Positions 26,133 through 33,579 of a stretch of 64,000 nucleotides of DNA are shown piece by piece. Within the stretch, counting starts at the first letter, position 1; each line of letters starts with the position of its first letter. The stretch is from QHXW01 sp035297145. Lineage in GTDB: Bacteria; Acidobacteriota; Terriglobia; Bryobacterales; Bryobacteraceae. The stretch is taken from NCBI GenBank assembly GCA_035297145.1, contig DATGZN010000015.1, forward strand, positions 1-64,000. Reading direction: 5' to 3'. The position numbers were made by a program, and so were the translations under genes. Below the pieces are notes generated by a model. It was not told the origin of the DNA. It searched no databases and saw only the letters and a program-made list of their open reading frames with translations.

Positions 26133-26570
26133 TTAGTGGGTCACCGTCACAAGCTGCGGAACGTGCACGCCGACCTTCTGACTCATCGGGGGAGTATATT
26201 TGCGAAACTTCGTCGTGTTAATTCGGACCGCCACGAGCGGCGAGTTGTCTTCTGCTTTGGAAACGCGCACCACTGTGCCTCCGCAGAACCAGCACTTGCG
26301 GTCGAAATTGTGATTGGCCGGAAGCGCCATCTCGATGTTCAGGGTATCGCCGGGGCGTGGGACGTCCTGCGGACCGTCCGAGGGTAACCACCGGATCAGA
26401 ATTCCGGTGCGGCTGATATTCTCCACTAACTTCATCGTTCCGCCGGTCCGCTTGCCGCCCGGCGTGACCTTGCATTCCAGCGCCAGGTTCACTCGCTCAT
26501 GAGAGCGCTGCTCCAGACCTTGCAAAAGCTCGCGATACCGGCTCGCAATCTTACTCGTTGATGCGTACAT
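26133..26570 (-). CDS. PilZ-domain c-di-GMP receptor protein
   Basis: The 145-residue product carries both c-di-GMP-binding motifs of PilZ: RxxxR as Arg22-Ser-His-Glu-Arg26 and N/DxSxxG as Asn51-Ile-Ser-Arg-Thr-Gly56. A six-strand barrel pattern and a closing helix follow. The Shine-Dalgarno GGGAGG is well placed before ATG 26570. It is the first gene of the minus-strand operon with the CpaE-like ATPase, and a -24/-12 promoter lies about 90 bases upstream. Confidence 0.9.
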   Translation of the reverse strand: MYASTSKIASRYRELLQGLEQRSHERVNLALECKVTPGGKRTGGTMKLVENISRTGILIRWLPSDGPQDVPRPGDTLNIEMALPANHNFDRKCWFCGGTVVRVSKAEDNSPLVAVRINTTKFRKYTPPMSQKVGVHVPQLVTVTH

Positions 26571-26646
26571 GAATCCTCCCTATGCACCTTTCGTTTGGCC
26601 GCCGCTCATCGATCGAGTGTGCTGCCTAGATTTCACCTGGTAATAA

Positions 26647-26661
26647 GCACGGGCAGTTCCA
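26647..26661 (-). promoter_or_regulatory. sigma-54 (-24/-12) promoter towards the PilZ-CpaE operon
   Basis: On the minus strand TTGGAACTGCCCGTGCTT has GG and GC separated by exactly ten bases, as sigma-54 requires, and matches the divergent promoter at 26923 at nearly every position. Transcription would start near 26636 and leave a 65-base leader before ATG 26570. Confidence 0.65.
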
Positions 26662-26723
26662 AAGCTAGCATCGAGTAACTCAAGGAAAAGGCGATCTGTA
26701 TGGCCCGTCGCGCCCGACTTGGG

Positions 26724-26734
26724 GACACTGTGTC
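26724..26734. promoter_or_regulatory. activator-site candidate 1 (GACA-N3-TGTC)
   Basis: GACACTGTGTC is an 11-base palindrome that fits the pattern of the three other copies near this regulator gene. Confidence 0.45.
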
Positions 26735-26802
26735 GCAGTGGGTGTCTCGCCAATTCTGCGAACTACGTACGCAGCAACCACTTACTGTGGCACAACTTGC
26801 AG

Positions 26803-26815
26803 TGACAGTTTGTCA
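26803..26815. promoter_or_regulatory. activator-site candidate 2 (TGACA-N3-TGTCA)
   Basis: TGACAGTTTGTCA has perfect five-base arms and a three-base spacer. It lies about 120 bases before the promoter at 26923 and about 150 from the one at 26647, the usual range for enhancer-type sites. Confidence 0.55.
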
Positions 26816-26847
26816 CGCCTACGATTCTCCAAATCATAACATTGAGC

Positions 26848-26858
26848 GACAGTTTGTC
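26848..26858. promoter_or_regulatory. activator-site candidate 3 (GACA-N3-TGTC)
   Basis: GACAGTTTGTC repeats the arms and even the spacer GTT of candidate 2. It lies 75 bases before the plus-strand -24/-12 element. Confidence 0.5.
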
Positions 26859-26922
26859 CTATCCAAAGTTAACTGTCCGGTGGGCCGTCTCTCAGATCAG
26901 TCATTTCCGGCTGACAGATAGC

Positions 26923-26937
26923 TGGAAGTGCGCGTGC
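26923..26937 (+). promoter_or_regulatory. sigma-54 (-24/-12) promoter towards the PilZ-DnaJ gene
   Basis: CTGGAAGTGCGCGTGCCT has GG-N10-GC with good surrounding bases. Start of transcription would be near 26949, giving a short leader with GGTGGG before ATG 26963. Confidence 0.62.
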
Positions 26938-26962
26938 CTTTGCTAGCGGTGGGTCACTATAG

Positions 26963-27865
26963 ATGAGCGACAAGCGACGGAAGCAACGACAGCTATTCGA
27001 CTGCGCCCTGGAGATCTCTTGGCACGATGCACAGGCCAGCCGGACGTTGGCCGTACGTGCTATCGATCTGTCCAACTCGGGAATCCGCGTAGAGTCCAGC
27101 GAGTCGATTGAATTGCACACCGAGGTCTATGTACGCGCCGAGCGCTATGGACTGACTGGATCCACCTCTGTGCGCCACTGCGGCCGCCGCGGCGGGAAGT
27201 ATGTTCTGGGCCTTGAGTTCAGTCCCGATGGCAGGGCTGCCGACGCAGAGGACACCGAAGCCTTCATAGACTATTACGAACTGTTGCAGATCAGCCCCAA
27301 CGCCGAGCCTGATACGATTCACCGGGTATTTCGCATCATGGCCGCCCGCTACCATCCGGATAACAAGGAAACCGGCAACAACGATAAGTTCTTGCTGCTG
27401 ACCAAAGCTTATTCCGTGTTGTCGGATCCGGCGAGGAGGGAGTCCTACAATCACCGGCATCAGGACCGGCGAGCGCAGCCGCTGCCAGTGTTCGGCCTGA
27501 AGGAGTTTGCGGAAGGCCTGGAAGGGGAAGTCAACCGCCGATTGGGCATTCTTTCCTTGCTTTATAGCCGCCGGCGGACGAATCCGGAGATACCTGGAAT
27601 TTCCGTGCTGGAGCTTGAGACCGTGATGTCATTCCCCAGAGAGCACTTGGAGTTTGCTATCTGGTTTCTGCGCGAAAAGCAATATATCCGGGCTGGAGAT
27701 CACTCGGACTATGTGATCTCAGCTATTGGTGTGGAGTATCTGGAATCGGAGGTTCCGTCCAACGGAATCCTGAGTAAGTTATTGCATGCGCCTCAGACTC
27801 CCGCAAGCGCTCCGACCGCTCCGGAGGATGCCGGTCACGCCCTGGCCCTGGTGCGAGCGCGTTGA
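26963..27865 (+). CDS. PilZ-DnaJ (J-domain)-winged-helix fusion protein
   Basis: The 300-residue product begins with a PilZ domain (about 4-90) that keeps RxxxR (Arg5-Arg9) and DxSxxG (Asp35, Ser37, Gly40). It continues with a J-domain (103-163: DYYELLQISPNAEPDTIHRV, catalytic HPD at 131-133, then AYSVLSDPARRESYN). It ends in a helical part (about 185-262) that reads like a winged helix. PilZ senses c-di-GMP; the HPD loop stimulates DnaK ATPase. The joint architecture suggests a c-di-GMP-controlled co-chaperone. It is under a sigma-54 promoter and lies tail to tail with the activator gene, four bases apart. No DnaJ Gly/Phe or zinc region is present. Confidence 0.92.
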   Translation: MSDKRRKQRQLFDCALEISWHDAQASRTLAVRAIDLSNSGIRVESSESIELHTEVYVRAERYGLTGSTSVRHCGRRGGKYVLGLEFSPDGRAADAEDTEAFIDYYELLQISPNAEPDTIHRVFRIMAARYHPDNKETGNNDKFLLLTKAYSVLSDPARRESYNHRHQDRRAQPLPVFGLKEFAEGLEGEVNRRLGILSLLYSRRRTNPEIPGISVLELETVMSFPREHLEFAIWFLREKQYIRAGDHSDYVISAIGVEYLESEVPSNGILSKLLHAPQTPASAPTAPEDAGHALALVRAR

Positions 27866-27868
27866 ACG

Positions 27869-28909
27869 TTAAGCGACCGACTCGCAGGGTACATTGCGAT
27901 ACAGCTTCAATTTGCGAATCAGCGTCCGGCGGGAGATACCGAGGATGTCGGCCGCCTTTTGTTGGTGTCCACCTGTCTGCGCCAGAACTTTGAAGATGGT
28001 GTGCTGCTCCAAGCCATCCAGGGAGTAAGTGCCAATCTGATCGGACACAACCGCGGGCATCTGCTTTCCGATGATCTCATGGGGTAGGTCGGCCGGCCCG
28101 ATCTCTTCTCCCGAGCTGTAGACCGCGGCCCGAGTCACAACATTGCGCAACTCGCGCACATTGCCAGGCCATGAATACTTCGCCAGTACACCGATGGCTT
28201 CCTGGGTGAAGCGGCGGCGTGGGTCGTGCTGCTCGAGGAAAAACGCGGCAAGGGGCCCGATATCCTCTACGCGCTCCCGCAGCGGTGGAACCCGAATTTG
28301 AATGGGGCTCAACCGATGGAAAAGGTCGGCGCGAAACTTACCGTTTTGAATGGCGTCTTCCAGATTCACGTTGGTCGCGGCGACCACCCGCACATCCACG
28401 GTCACCTTCTTCGTTCCGCCCAGACGATAGTACGGCACGCCATCCAGCACACGCAGGAGCTTCACCTGTGTCTTGATGTCCAGCTCTCCAATTTCATCAA
28501 GAAACAAAGTGCCCGCGCTGGCGGCTTCAAACAAACCCGGCTTCATGCTGTCGGCGCCGCTGAAAGCGCCTTTCTCATAGCCGAAGAGCTCGCTTTCAAT
28601 CAAGTGCTCCGGCAGTGCGCCGCAGTTGAGGTCCACCCACGGTTTGGTGCATCGGAGGGAGTAATGATGGACGGCGCGGGCCACCAATTCCTTGCCGCTG
28701 CCGCTTTCGCCCGAAATCAGTACGGTGGCATTGGTCTGCGCAACCTTGATCACGAGCTGCATCAGATTCTGCATGGGCTGGCTGGCGATGATAGCGGAGA
28801 GGCCCAGATAAGATTGCGGGCGCGTCGCCTGAACCTCGCACTCATCTCCGCGCGAGCAGGCTCCTCCCGAAACCTTTTTGTTCGCCTCCGAACCCCCGAC
28901 AACAATCAT
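27869..28909 (-). CDS. sigma-54-dependent transcriptional activator without sensor domain
   Basis: The 346-residue product has a short N-terminus (1-35), then an AAA+ domain: Walker A GESGSGKE (67-74), the sigma-54 loop GAFSGA (114-119; the common form is GAFTGA), Walker B LFLDEIGEL (Asp138-Glu139) and FRADLFHRL. A Fis-type HTH follows (about 314-335; QQKAADILGISRRTLIRKL). With no receiver, GAF or PAS domain it is probably constitutively active or controlled by a partner. It lies between genes with sigma-54-type promoters and GACA-N3-TGTC repeats, so these are its likely targets. GAFSGA with Ser at position 4 is less common but known to be tolerated. Confidence 0.93.
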   Translation of the reverse strand: MIVVGGSEANKKVSGGACSRGDECEVQATRPQSYLGLSAIIASQPMQNLMQLVIKVAQTNATVLISGESGSGKELVARAVHHYSLRCTKPWVDLNCGALPEHLIESELFGYEKGAFSGADSMKPGLFEAASAGTLFLDEIGELDIKTQVKLLRVLDGVPYYRLGGTKKVTVDVRVVAATNVNLEDAIQNGKFRADLFHRLSPIQIRVPPLRERVEDIGPLAAFFLEQHDPRRRFTQEAIGVLAKYSWPGNVRELRNVVTRAAVYSSGEEIGPADLPHEIIGKQMPAVVSDQIGTYSLDGLEQHTIFKVLAQTGGHQQKAADILGISRRTLIRKLKLYRNVPCESVA

Positions 28910-29248
28910 GTAAGGTCTCCTCCGAGAGATCGGCCCATGTTCCGAGTCTGGAACCGAGCGCCCGGTAACAATCTTGCCCGTACTTAAATATTGTTATTAC
29001 CTTTCATTTGAAGATGCAAGGTATTTGTTCTGAATTCGGAACACTTCCTTACTAGTTCTTATCCAAAGTTATTACAGGTTATTGGTTTTTTCCGCTAACC
29101 TTTCCCCTTTAGAAGGCCGAATTAGTAACTTGCGCTTACAATAAGACTACGGCTTTTGAATGATAACCAGAACCATTAACCATCCGCCTGAAACCAGCGT
29201 ACGGTTCAATCGATTTCGCCCGGCCACACTCCATGTTTTCCGCCTGAA

Positions 29249-29265
29249 GGTGACACTATGTCACC
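29249..29265. promoter_or_regulatory. activator-site candidate 4, perfect 17-base inverted repeat
   Basis: GGTGACACTATGTCACC has seven-base arms and a three-base spacer and contains the TGACA-N3-TGTCA core found between the PilZ genes. It lies 120 bases before the -24 element at 29385. Confidence 0.6.
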
Positions 29266-29384
29266 TGCAATTTGTGCCATGCAGTCGCACTGCGGGCAAT
29301 CAGGTGTTCACCGGGCTAATCCACAAAAACATCAACTATTGCAGGCAGACAGGCTTACAACTGATGGCGCGATTACCCACCCGT

Positions 29385-29400
29385 TGGTATCTCGGTTGCA
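29385..29400 (+). promoter_or_regulatory. sigma-54 (-24/-12) promoter of the HD-GYP-GGDEF gene
   Basis: TGGTATCTCGGTTGCA has GG-N10-GC and an exact TTGCA at -12. Transcription would start near 29411, only about five bases before GTG 29416, so either the message is nearly leaderless or translation begins further in. Confidence 0.55.
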
Positions 29401-29415
29401 CTTACGGCTGCTCTG

Positions 29416-31869
29416 GTGGAACCGAAATATTCAGCCATCCCGGTCAATGCCAAGATCTACGTTGGCACGGTTTCTACTGTAGGGGCGATCGTTACCGTGT
29501 TTGCCCTGAGTCAGTGGAGCCCGCACAACCTGACCCGCGCTCTTTGTTTCCTCGTCGTTTCCGCCATCGCGTCGGCCCTCAAAGTAACCCTCCCCACAAT
29601 CACCGGCACTATGTCGGTGAACTTCCTGTTCATTCTCATCGGCATCGTCGAGCTGGATTTCCCGTCCACCCTGATCATCGGTTGCATGGGCAGCTTGATT
29701 CAATGCCTTTGGAAATCGAAGACAAAGCCTAAACCCTTCCAAGTTATCTTCAACACCGGCGCGATGGCTGTTTCGGTGGCCGTTTCCTACTACGTCTATC
29801 ACGCGAACATGGCCGGCATGCCGAGCGATGCGAACCCTCTGCGGCTCGGTGTCACTGCGTGCATGTTCTTTCTGATGAATACCATTCCGGTCGCCGCCGC
29901 GATCGGTATGACGGAACACAAATCCTTGACGCGTATTTGGTACGACTGCTACTTCTGGTGCTTTCCCTACTACCTGGGTGGCGCGTCTATAGCTTGGATT
30001 CTCAGCGTATTCAGCCGGCAAACGCACTGGCATGCCTCGTTGGTGCTGATTCCGGTCATTTATTTCATCTATCGTTCCTATCGCACTTATCTCGGCCGCC
30101 TGGAAGATGAGAAAGTCCACGTCGAGGAGATGGCCGCGCTGCACCTCCGCACCATCGAAGCCCTGGCGCTCGCCATTGAAGCCAAAGACCACACCACGCA
30201 TGATCATCTCCGCCGCGTTCGCATCTATGCGATGGAGATTGCCAAGGACCTGGGCCTCTGCGCGTCAGATATGCAGGCGCTGCGCGCCGCTGCTCTCCTT
30301 CACGACATCGGTAAACTTGCCGTGCCCGAGCAGATCATTTCTAAGCCCGGCAAGCTCACGCCCGAAGAGTTTGAAAAAATCAAGATTCATCCCGTGGTGG
30401 GCGCCGAGATTTTGGAGCGCGTCCAGTTCCCCTATCCTGTCGTACCGATCGTGCGTGCACACCACGAGAAATGGGATGGCAGCGGTTATCCGCTCGGGCT
30501 CAAAGCCGAGGAGATCCCCATGGGTGCTCGCATTCTGGCGGTCGTAGACTGCCTCGACGCGCTCGCTTCCAATCGTCAGTATCGCCGTGCCATGCCGCTC
30601 GATCGCGCTATGGAGATCATCGCTGCGGACTCCGGGAAAAGCTTCGACCCCAAGGTGGTAGAGGTCCTCCAGCGCCGCTATGTTGAGCTGGAGCAGATGG
30701 CGCAGGCGCAAACCTGGGATAAGAAGCGCCTCTCAACGAACTTGAAGATCGAGAAGGGCGTGGCCCCGGCCGCCGGATTCGAGCAGCCACACCCGCAGTC
30801 GAATGGCCATGGGGATACCTTCGATCCGCTATCCTCCATCGCCGCCGCCCGCCAGGAAGTGCAGATGCTGTTCGAGCTCACGCAGGACCTCGGCAACTCG
30901 CTCAGCTTGAATGAGACGCTCTCCGTGGTGTCGGTGCGCCTGAAGAGATTGGTGCCGTATGACTCGATCGCCGTCTATGTGGTGCGCGATCAGAAGCTGA
31001 TGCCCGAGTACGTGAACGGCGAGAATTTTCGCCTGTTCTCCTCACTGGAAATTCCAGTCGGTGAAGGTCTTTCCGGATGGGTAGCCCAGAATCGCAAGCC
31101 GATTCTCAATGGCAATCCGTCCGTTGAGGCCGGTTACATGGGCGACCCCGGCAAGTTCAGCACCCTGCGTTCCGCTCTCGCCGTCCCGCTTGAAGGGCTG
31201 AACGGCGCGGTCGGCGTCCTCGCGCTGTATCGCGCCGAAAAAGACGCATTCACCCGCGATAACCTGCGCATCCTGCTCGCCATCAGTTCCAAGGTCTCAC
31301 TGGCCGTCGAAAACGCGTTGAAGTATCGCCTGGTGGAAAACTCCGCCACCATCGACTACCTGACCAACCTGCCCAACGCGCGGTCCCTGTTCCTGCGTCT
31401 CGATAGTGAACTGGCGCGCTGCCGCCGCATGAACATCCCCTTGGCCGTGCTTGTGTGCGATCTGGATGGTTTCAAGCAAGTCAATGATTCTTTCGGCCAC
31501 TTGACCGGCAACAAAGTGTTGAGCAGCGTCGCAAACGGCTTGAAAGAGAACTGCCGCGAGTACGATTACGTGGCGCGGATGGGCGGTGATGAGTTTGTCC
31601 TTTTGTTGCCGCACATTACTCCGGACTCAGTCGACGAGCGCATCAATCATCTGGTTCGGATCGCCGCTGAGGCTGGCGAAGCCGTGCAGGGCAAGCGCTT
31701 GCTTTCCATGAGCGTCGGGGAAGCGTTCTTCCCGATGGATGGCGACAACGCCGAGGAATTGCTGGCCACCGCCGACCGACGCATGTACAAGAGCAAACAG
31801 CAGCAGAAGACGCGGCAAACCGCGGCGTTGTTGCCGCGGTCCCCCATCCCGGCGCTGAGCGTGCAATGA
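29416..31869 (+). CDS. membrane HD-GYP-GAF-GGDEF c-di-GMP enzyme
   Basis: The 817-residue product begins with a polytopic membrane domain (about 12-220, six to eight segments). An HD-GYP phosphodiesterase domain follows (about 240-425; LLHDIGK with His296-Asp297, HHEKWDGSGYP with Gly357-Tyr-Pro). A GAF domain (about 480-640) and a GGDEF cyclase domain (about 645-805) complete it. The active site is intact (RMGGDEF, 723-727) and the inhibitory I-site RxxD (Arg714-Asp717) stands exactly five residues before it. Both synthesis and breakdown of c-di-GMP are therefore possible. GTG 29416 is the first in-frame start after a TGA at 29362. It is the probable enzyme of the c-di-GMP module. Confidence 0.94.
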   Translation: MEPKYSAIPVNAKIYVGTVSTVGAIVTVFALSQWSPHNLTRALCFLVVSAIASALKVTLPTITGTMSVNFLFILIGIVELDFPSTLIIGCMGSLIQCLWKSKTKPKPFQVIFNTGAMAVSVAVSYYVYHANMAGMPSDANPLRLGVTACMFFLMNTIPVAAAIGMTEHKSLTRIWYDCYFWCFPYYLGGASIAWILSVFSRQTHWHASLVLIPVIYFIYRSYRTYLGRLEDEKVHVEEMAALHLRTIEALALAIEAKDHTTHDHLRRVRIYAMEIAKDLGLCASDMQALRAAALLHDIGKLAVPEQIISKPGKLTPEEFEKIKIHPVVGAEILERVQFPYPVVPIVRAHHEKWDGSGYPLGLKAEEIPMGARILAVVDCLDALASNRQYRRAMPLDRAMEIIAADSGKSFDPKVVEVLQRRYVELEQMAQAQTWDKKRLSTNLKIEKGVAPAAGFEQPHPQSNGHGDTFDPLSSIAAARQEVQMLFELTQDLGNSLSLNETLSVVSVRLKRLVPYDSIAVYVVRDQKLMPEYVNGENFRLFSSLEIPVGEGLSGWVAQNRKPILNGNPSVEAGYMGDPGKFSTLRSALAVPLEGLNGAVGVLALYRAEKDAFTRDNLRILLAISSKVSLAVENALKYRLVENSATIDYLTNLPNARSLFLRLDSELARCRRMNIPLAVLVCDLDGFKQVNDSFGHLTGNKVLSSVANGLKENCREYDYVARMGGDEFVLLLPHITPDSVDERINHLVRIAAEAGEAVQGKRLLSMSVGEAFFPMDGDNAEELLATADRRMYKSKQQQKTRQTAALLPRSPIPALSVQ

Positions 31870-31909
31870 CACTGGCCCGCCCGCGGGCGCGGCATGAGAG
31901 ACATGGAAA

Positions 31910-32776
31910 ATGTGGATCCGGCGTATCGCGCGGCACGTGGCCGCCTTCGTGCTCACCACCCTGATCGCGGGCTTGCTCGGGGCGACGCTGGTGCGCTTCG
32001 GTCCGGGTTTTGAAGCCGACGAGCAGCAGCTCGACCCTCGCCTGAATGCTCAGAGCGGCCAAGCTTTGCGTAAGTCGCACGATTCCGAGCGCCACCTGCT
32101 CACTTTCTACGTTCGTTACCTAGGCCGCATGGCTGCGGGCGATCTCGGCGTTTCCCGCTCACTAGCTAGGCCCGTCGCGCAACTGATCTCCGAGCGCGCT
32201 GCCATAACCCTACAGTTGATGGGCGCCGGAGTCGCCGGCGGATGGCTGCTCGGCTTGGCCCTTGTTCTCCCAGCCGTCTTGTTCCGCGCCCCACGTTACG
32301 ACCTGGCTGCCACCGCCCTTAGCAGCCTGTTCCTGTGCGTGCCCAGTGCCGTCCTGGCTCTCGTGCTCTTCTTCGTGAATGGCCCCGTCCGCTTCGCCAT
32401 CGCCCTGCTCATTTTTCCCAAGGTGTTTCGATATACGCGAAACCTGTTGGCCGACGCCTATACACAGCCGCACGTGCTGGCGGCGCGGGCACGTGGCCTG
32501 AGTTCGGGACGCATCTTCTTCCGCCATGTCATACCCTGGGCCGCACCTCAACTCTTGGCTTTGGCTGGCATCTCACTCGGCATTGCCTTCGGCGCCGCTA
32601 TCCCGATTGAAGTGCTTTGCGATCTGCCCGGCCTGGGACAGCTTGCGTGGAAAGCGGCCTTGGCGCGCGATCTTCCGGTTCTGGTCAGCCTCACGATTCT
32701 GATTGCCGCGTTCACCCAGCTCGCCAACTCCGCATCTGATGTGGCCATCGCCGCATGCACACGGGGGCGTGCATGA
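31910..32776 (+). CDS. oligopeptide-type ABC transporter permease (DppB/OppB-like)
   Basis: The 288-residue inner-membrane protein has a first segment (VAAFVLTTLIAGLLGATLV), a periplasmic loop with LLTFYVRYLGRMAAGDLGVS typical of DppB, and about five further segments. The cytoplasmic EAA loop is present (LAARARGLSSGRIFFRHVIP). It forms the first subunit of a peptide or related importer; its stop overlaps the next gene (ATGA). The operon follows the HD-GYP gene after 40 bases. Confidence 0.9.
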   Translation: MWIRRIARHVAAFVLTTLIAGLLGATLVRFGPGFEADEQQLDPRLNAQSGQALRKSHDSERHLLTFYVRYLGRMAAGDLGVSRSLARPVAQLISERAAITLQLMGAGVAGGWLLGLALVLPAVLFRAPRYDLAATALSSLFLCVPSAVLALVLFFVNGPVRFAIALLIFPKVFRYTRNLLADAYTQPHVLAARARGLSSGRIFFRHVIPWAAPQLLALAGISLGIAFGAAIPIEVLCDLPGLGQLAWKAALARDLPVLVSLTILIAAFTQLANSASDVAIAACTRGRA

Positions 32777-33579
32777 AGCGCGCTCGCAACATCGCGGCCG
32801 GCGTCCTGGTTCTGATTTTTGCCGCGTCCCTCTTGGCCGGTTTCGTCGCCCCAGCCCCGTACGCCTCGCAGTTTCGCGATTTCGTCAGTGCTCCCGCATC
32901 CCGCCGCTTTTGGCTAGGCACCGATGAGTTGGGCCGCGATCGCTGGTCGCGCCTGTTATATGGCACGCGCATCTCTCTGCTGCTGGCGCCCGCTGCCGCG
33001 CTCCTCTCCACCTTCATGGCCGTGGTGATCGGCGGCATCGCCGGCTACGCGGGCGGCTGGTGTGACCGCATCATCGGCCGTGTCATCGATCTTTTCCTCT
33101 CGCTTCCCTGGCTGTTTCTTTTTCTGATCGTGCGCGCCCTCTTGCCTTTGAATGCCTCGCCGCTCACATCCGTGACGCTCACGTTCACCATCATGGGCCT
33201 GGTCGGTTGGGCGCCCGCGGCTCGCATTATTCGCGCTGGCGCACAGTCACTGCGGAATTCGGATCTCGTCCTGCACGCGCGCGCATGCGGCTGCCATGGT
33301 CTCCGGCTAGTGCTCATTCACCTCGCCCCCCGTCTCAAACCCGTGGTCTTCGCGCAGTTCTGGATCGCCGTCCCAACCTTCATCCTGGGAGAAGCCAGCT
33401 TGGGATTAATCGGTCTGGGCGTCGCCGAGCCGTTGCCATCCTGGGGAAACCTCCTGCGTGAGTTGGCCAACCCGCAGGCCGTAGCCAGCAACCCGTGGAT
33501 CCTCGCGCCGCTCGCCATCCTCGTCATTGTCGTGAGCTGTTTCCAGCTCCTCCTTCCGGAAAGGGAGTTCGCTTCATGA
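32773..33579 (+). CDS. oligopeptide-type ABC transporter permease (DppC/OppC-like)
   Basis: The start at ATG 32773 overlaps the preceding stop by four bases (ATGA) and is preferred to an upstream GTG at 32755. The 268-residue protein carries the DppC hallmarks: FWLGTDELGRDRWSRLLYGTRISL, a GYAGGW segment, an EAA-like loop (HARACGCHGLRLVLIHLAPRL) and EASLGLIGLGVAEPLPSWG. It pairs with the preceding permease to form the channel. Confidence 0.92.
   Translation: MKRARNIAAGVLVLIFAASLLAGFVAPAPYASQFRDFVSAPASRRFWLGTDELGRDRWSRLLYGTRISLLLAPAAALLSTFMAVVIGGIAGYAGGWCDRIIGRVIDLFLSLPWLFLFLIVRALLPLNASPLTSVTLTFTIMGLVGWAPAARIIRAGAQSLRNSDLVLHARACGCHGLRLVLIHLAPRLKPVVFAQFWIAVPTFILGEASLGLIGLGVAEPLPSWGNLLRELANPQAVASNPWILAPLAILVIVVSCFQLLLPEREFAS

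Larger units (their letters stand above)
26571..26962. other. divergent intergenic control region of the PilZ genes
   Basis: The 392-base gap between two divergent PilZ genes holds no credible gene. A short frame beginning at ATG 26700 lacks a ribosome binding site. It contains two -24/-12 promoter sequences pointing outwards and three GACA-N3-TGTC inverted repeats between them (listed separately). Confidence 0.75.
28910..29415. other. intergenic control region between activator and HD-GYP-GGDEF gene
   Basis: These 506 bases are AT-richer than their surroundings in the first two thirds. A plus-strand frame from ATG 29160 crosses the region but overlaps the following gene in another frame and has no recognisable content. 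I see one perfect inverted repeat (29249) and one -24/-12 sequence (29385). No clear promoter for the activator gene itself could be found. Confidence 0.6.

Noticed and set aside
26790..26803. TGGCAC followed by TTGC as a third -24/-12 promoter between the PilZ genes
   Set aside because: GG and GC are eight bases apart, not ten, so sigma-54 would not use it.
29160..29732. A 190-codon frame leading into the HD-GYP-GGDEF gene
   Set aside because: It overlaps the start of a clear gene in another frame, crosses the inverted repeat and the -24/-12 element, and its product has no recognisable pattern.
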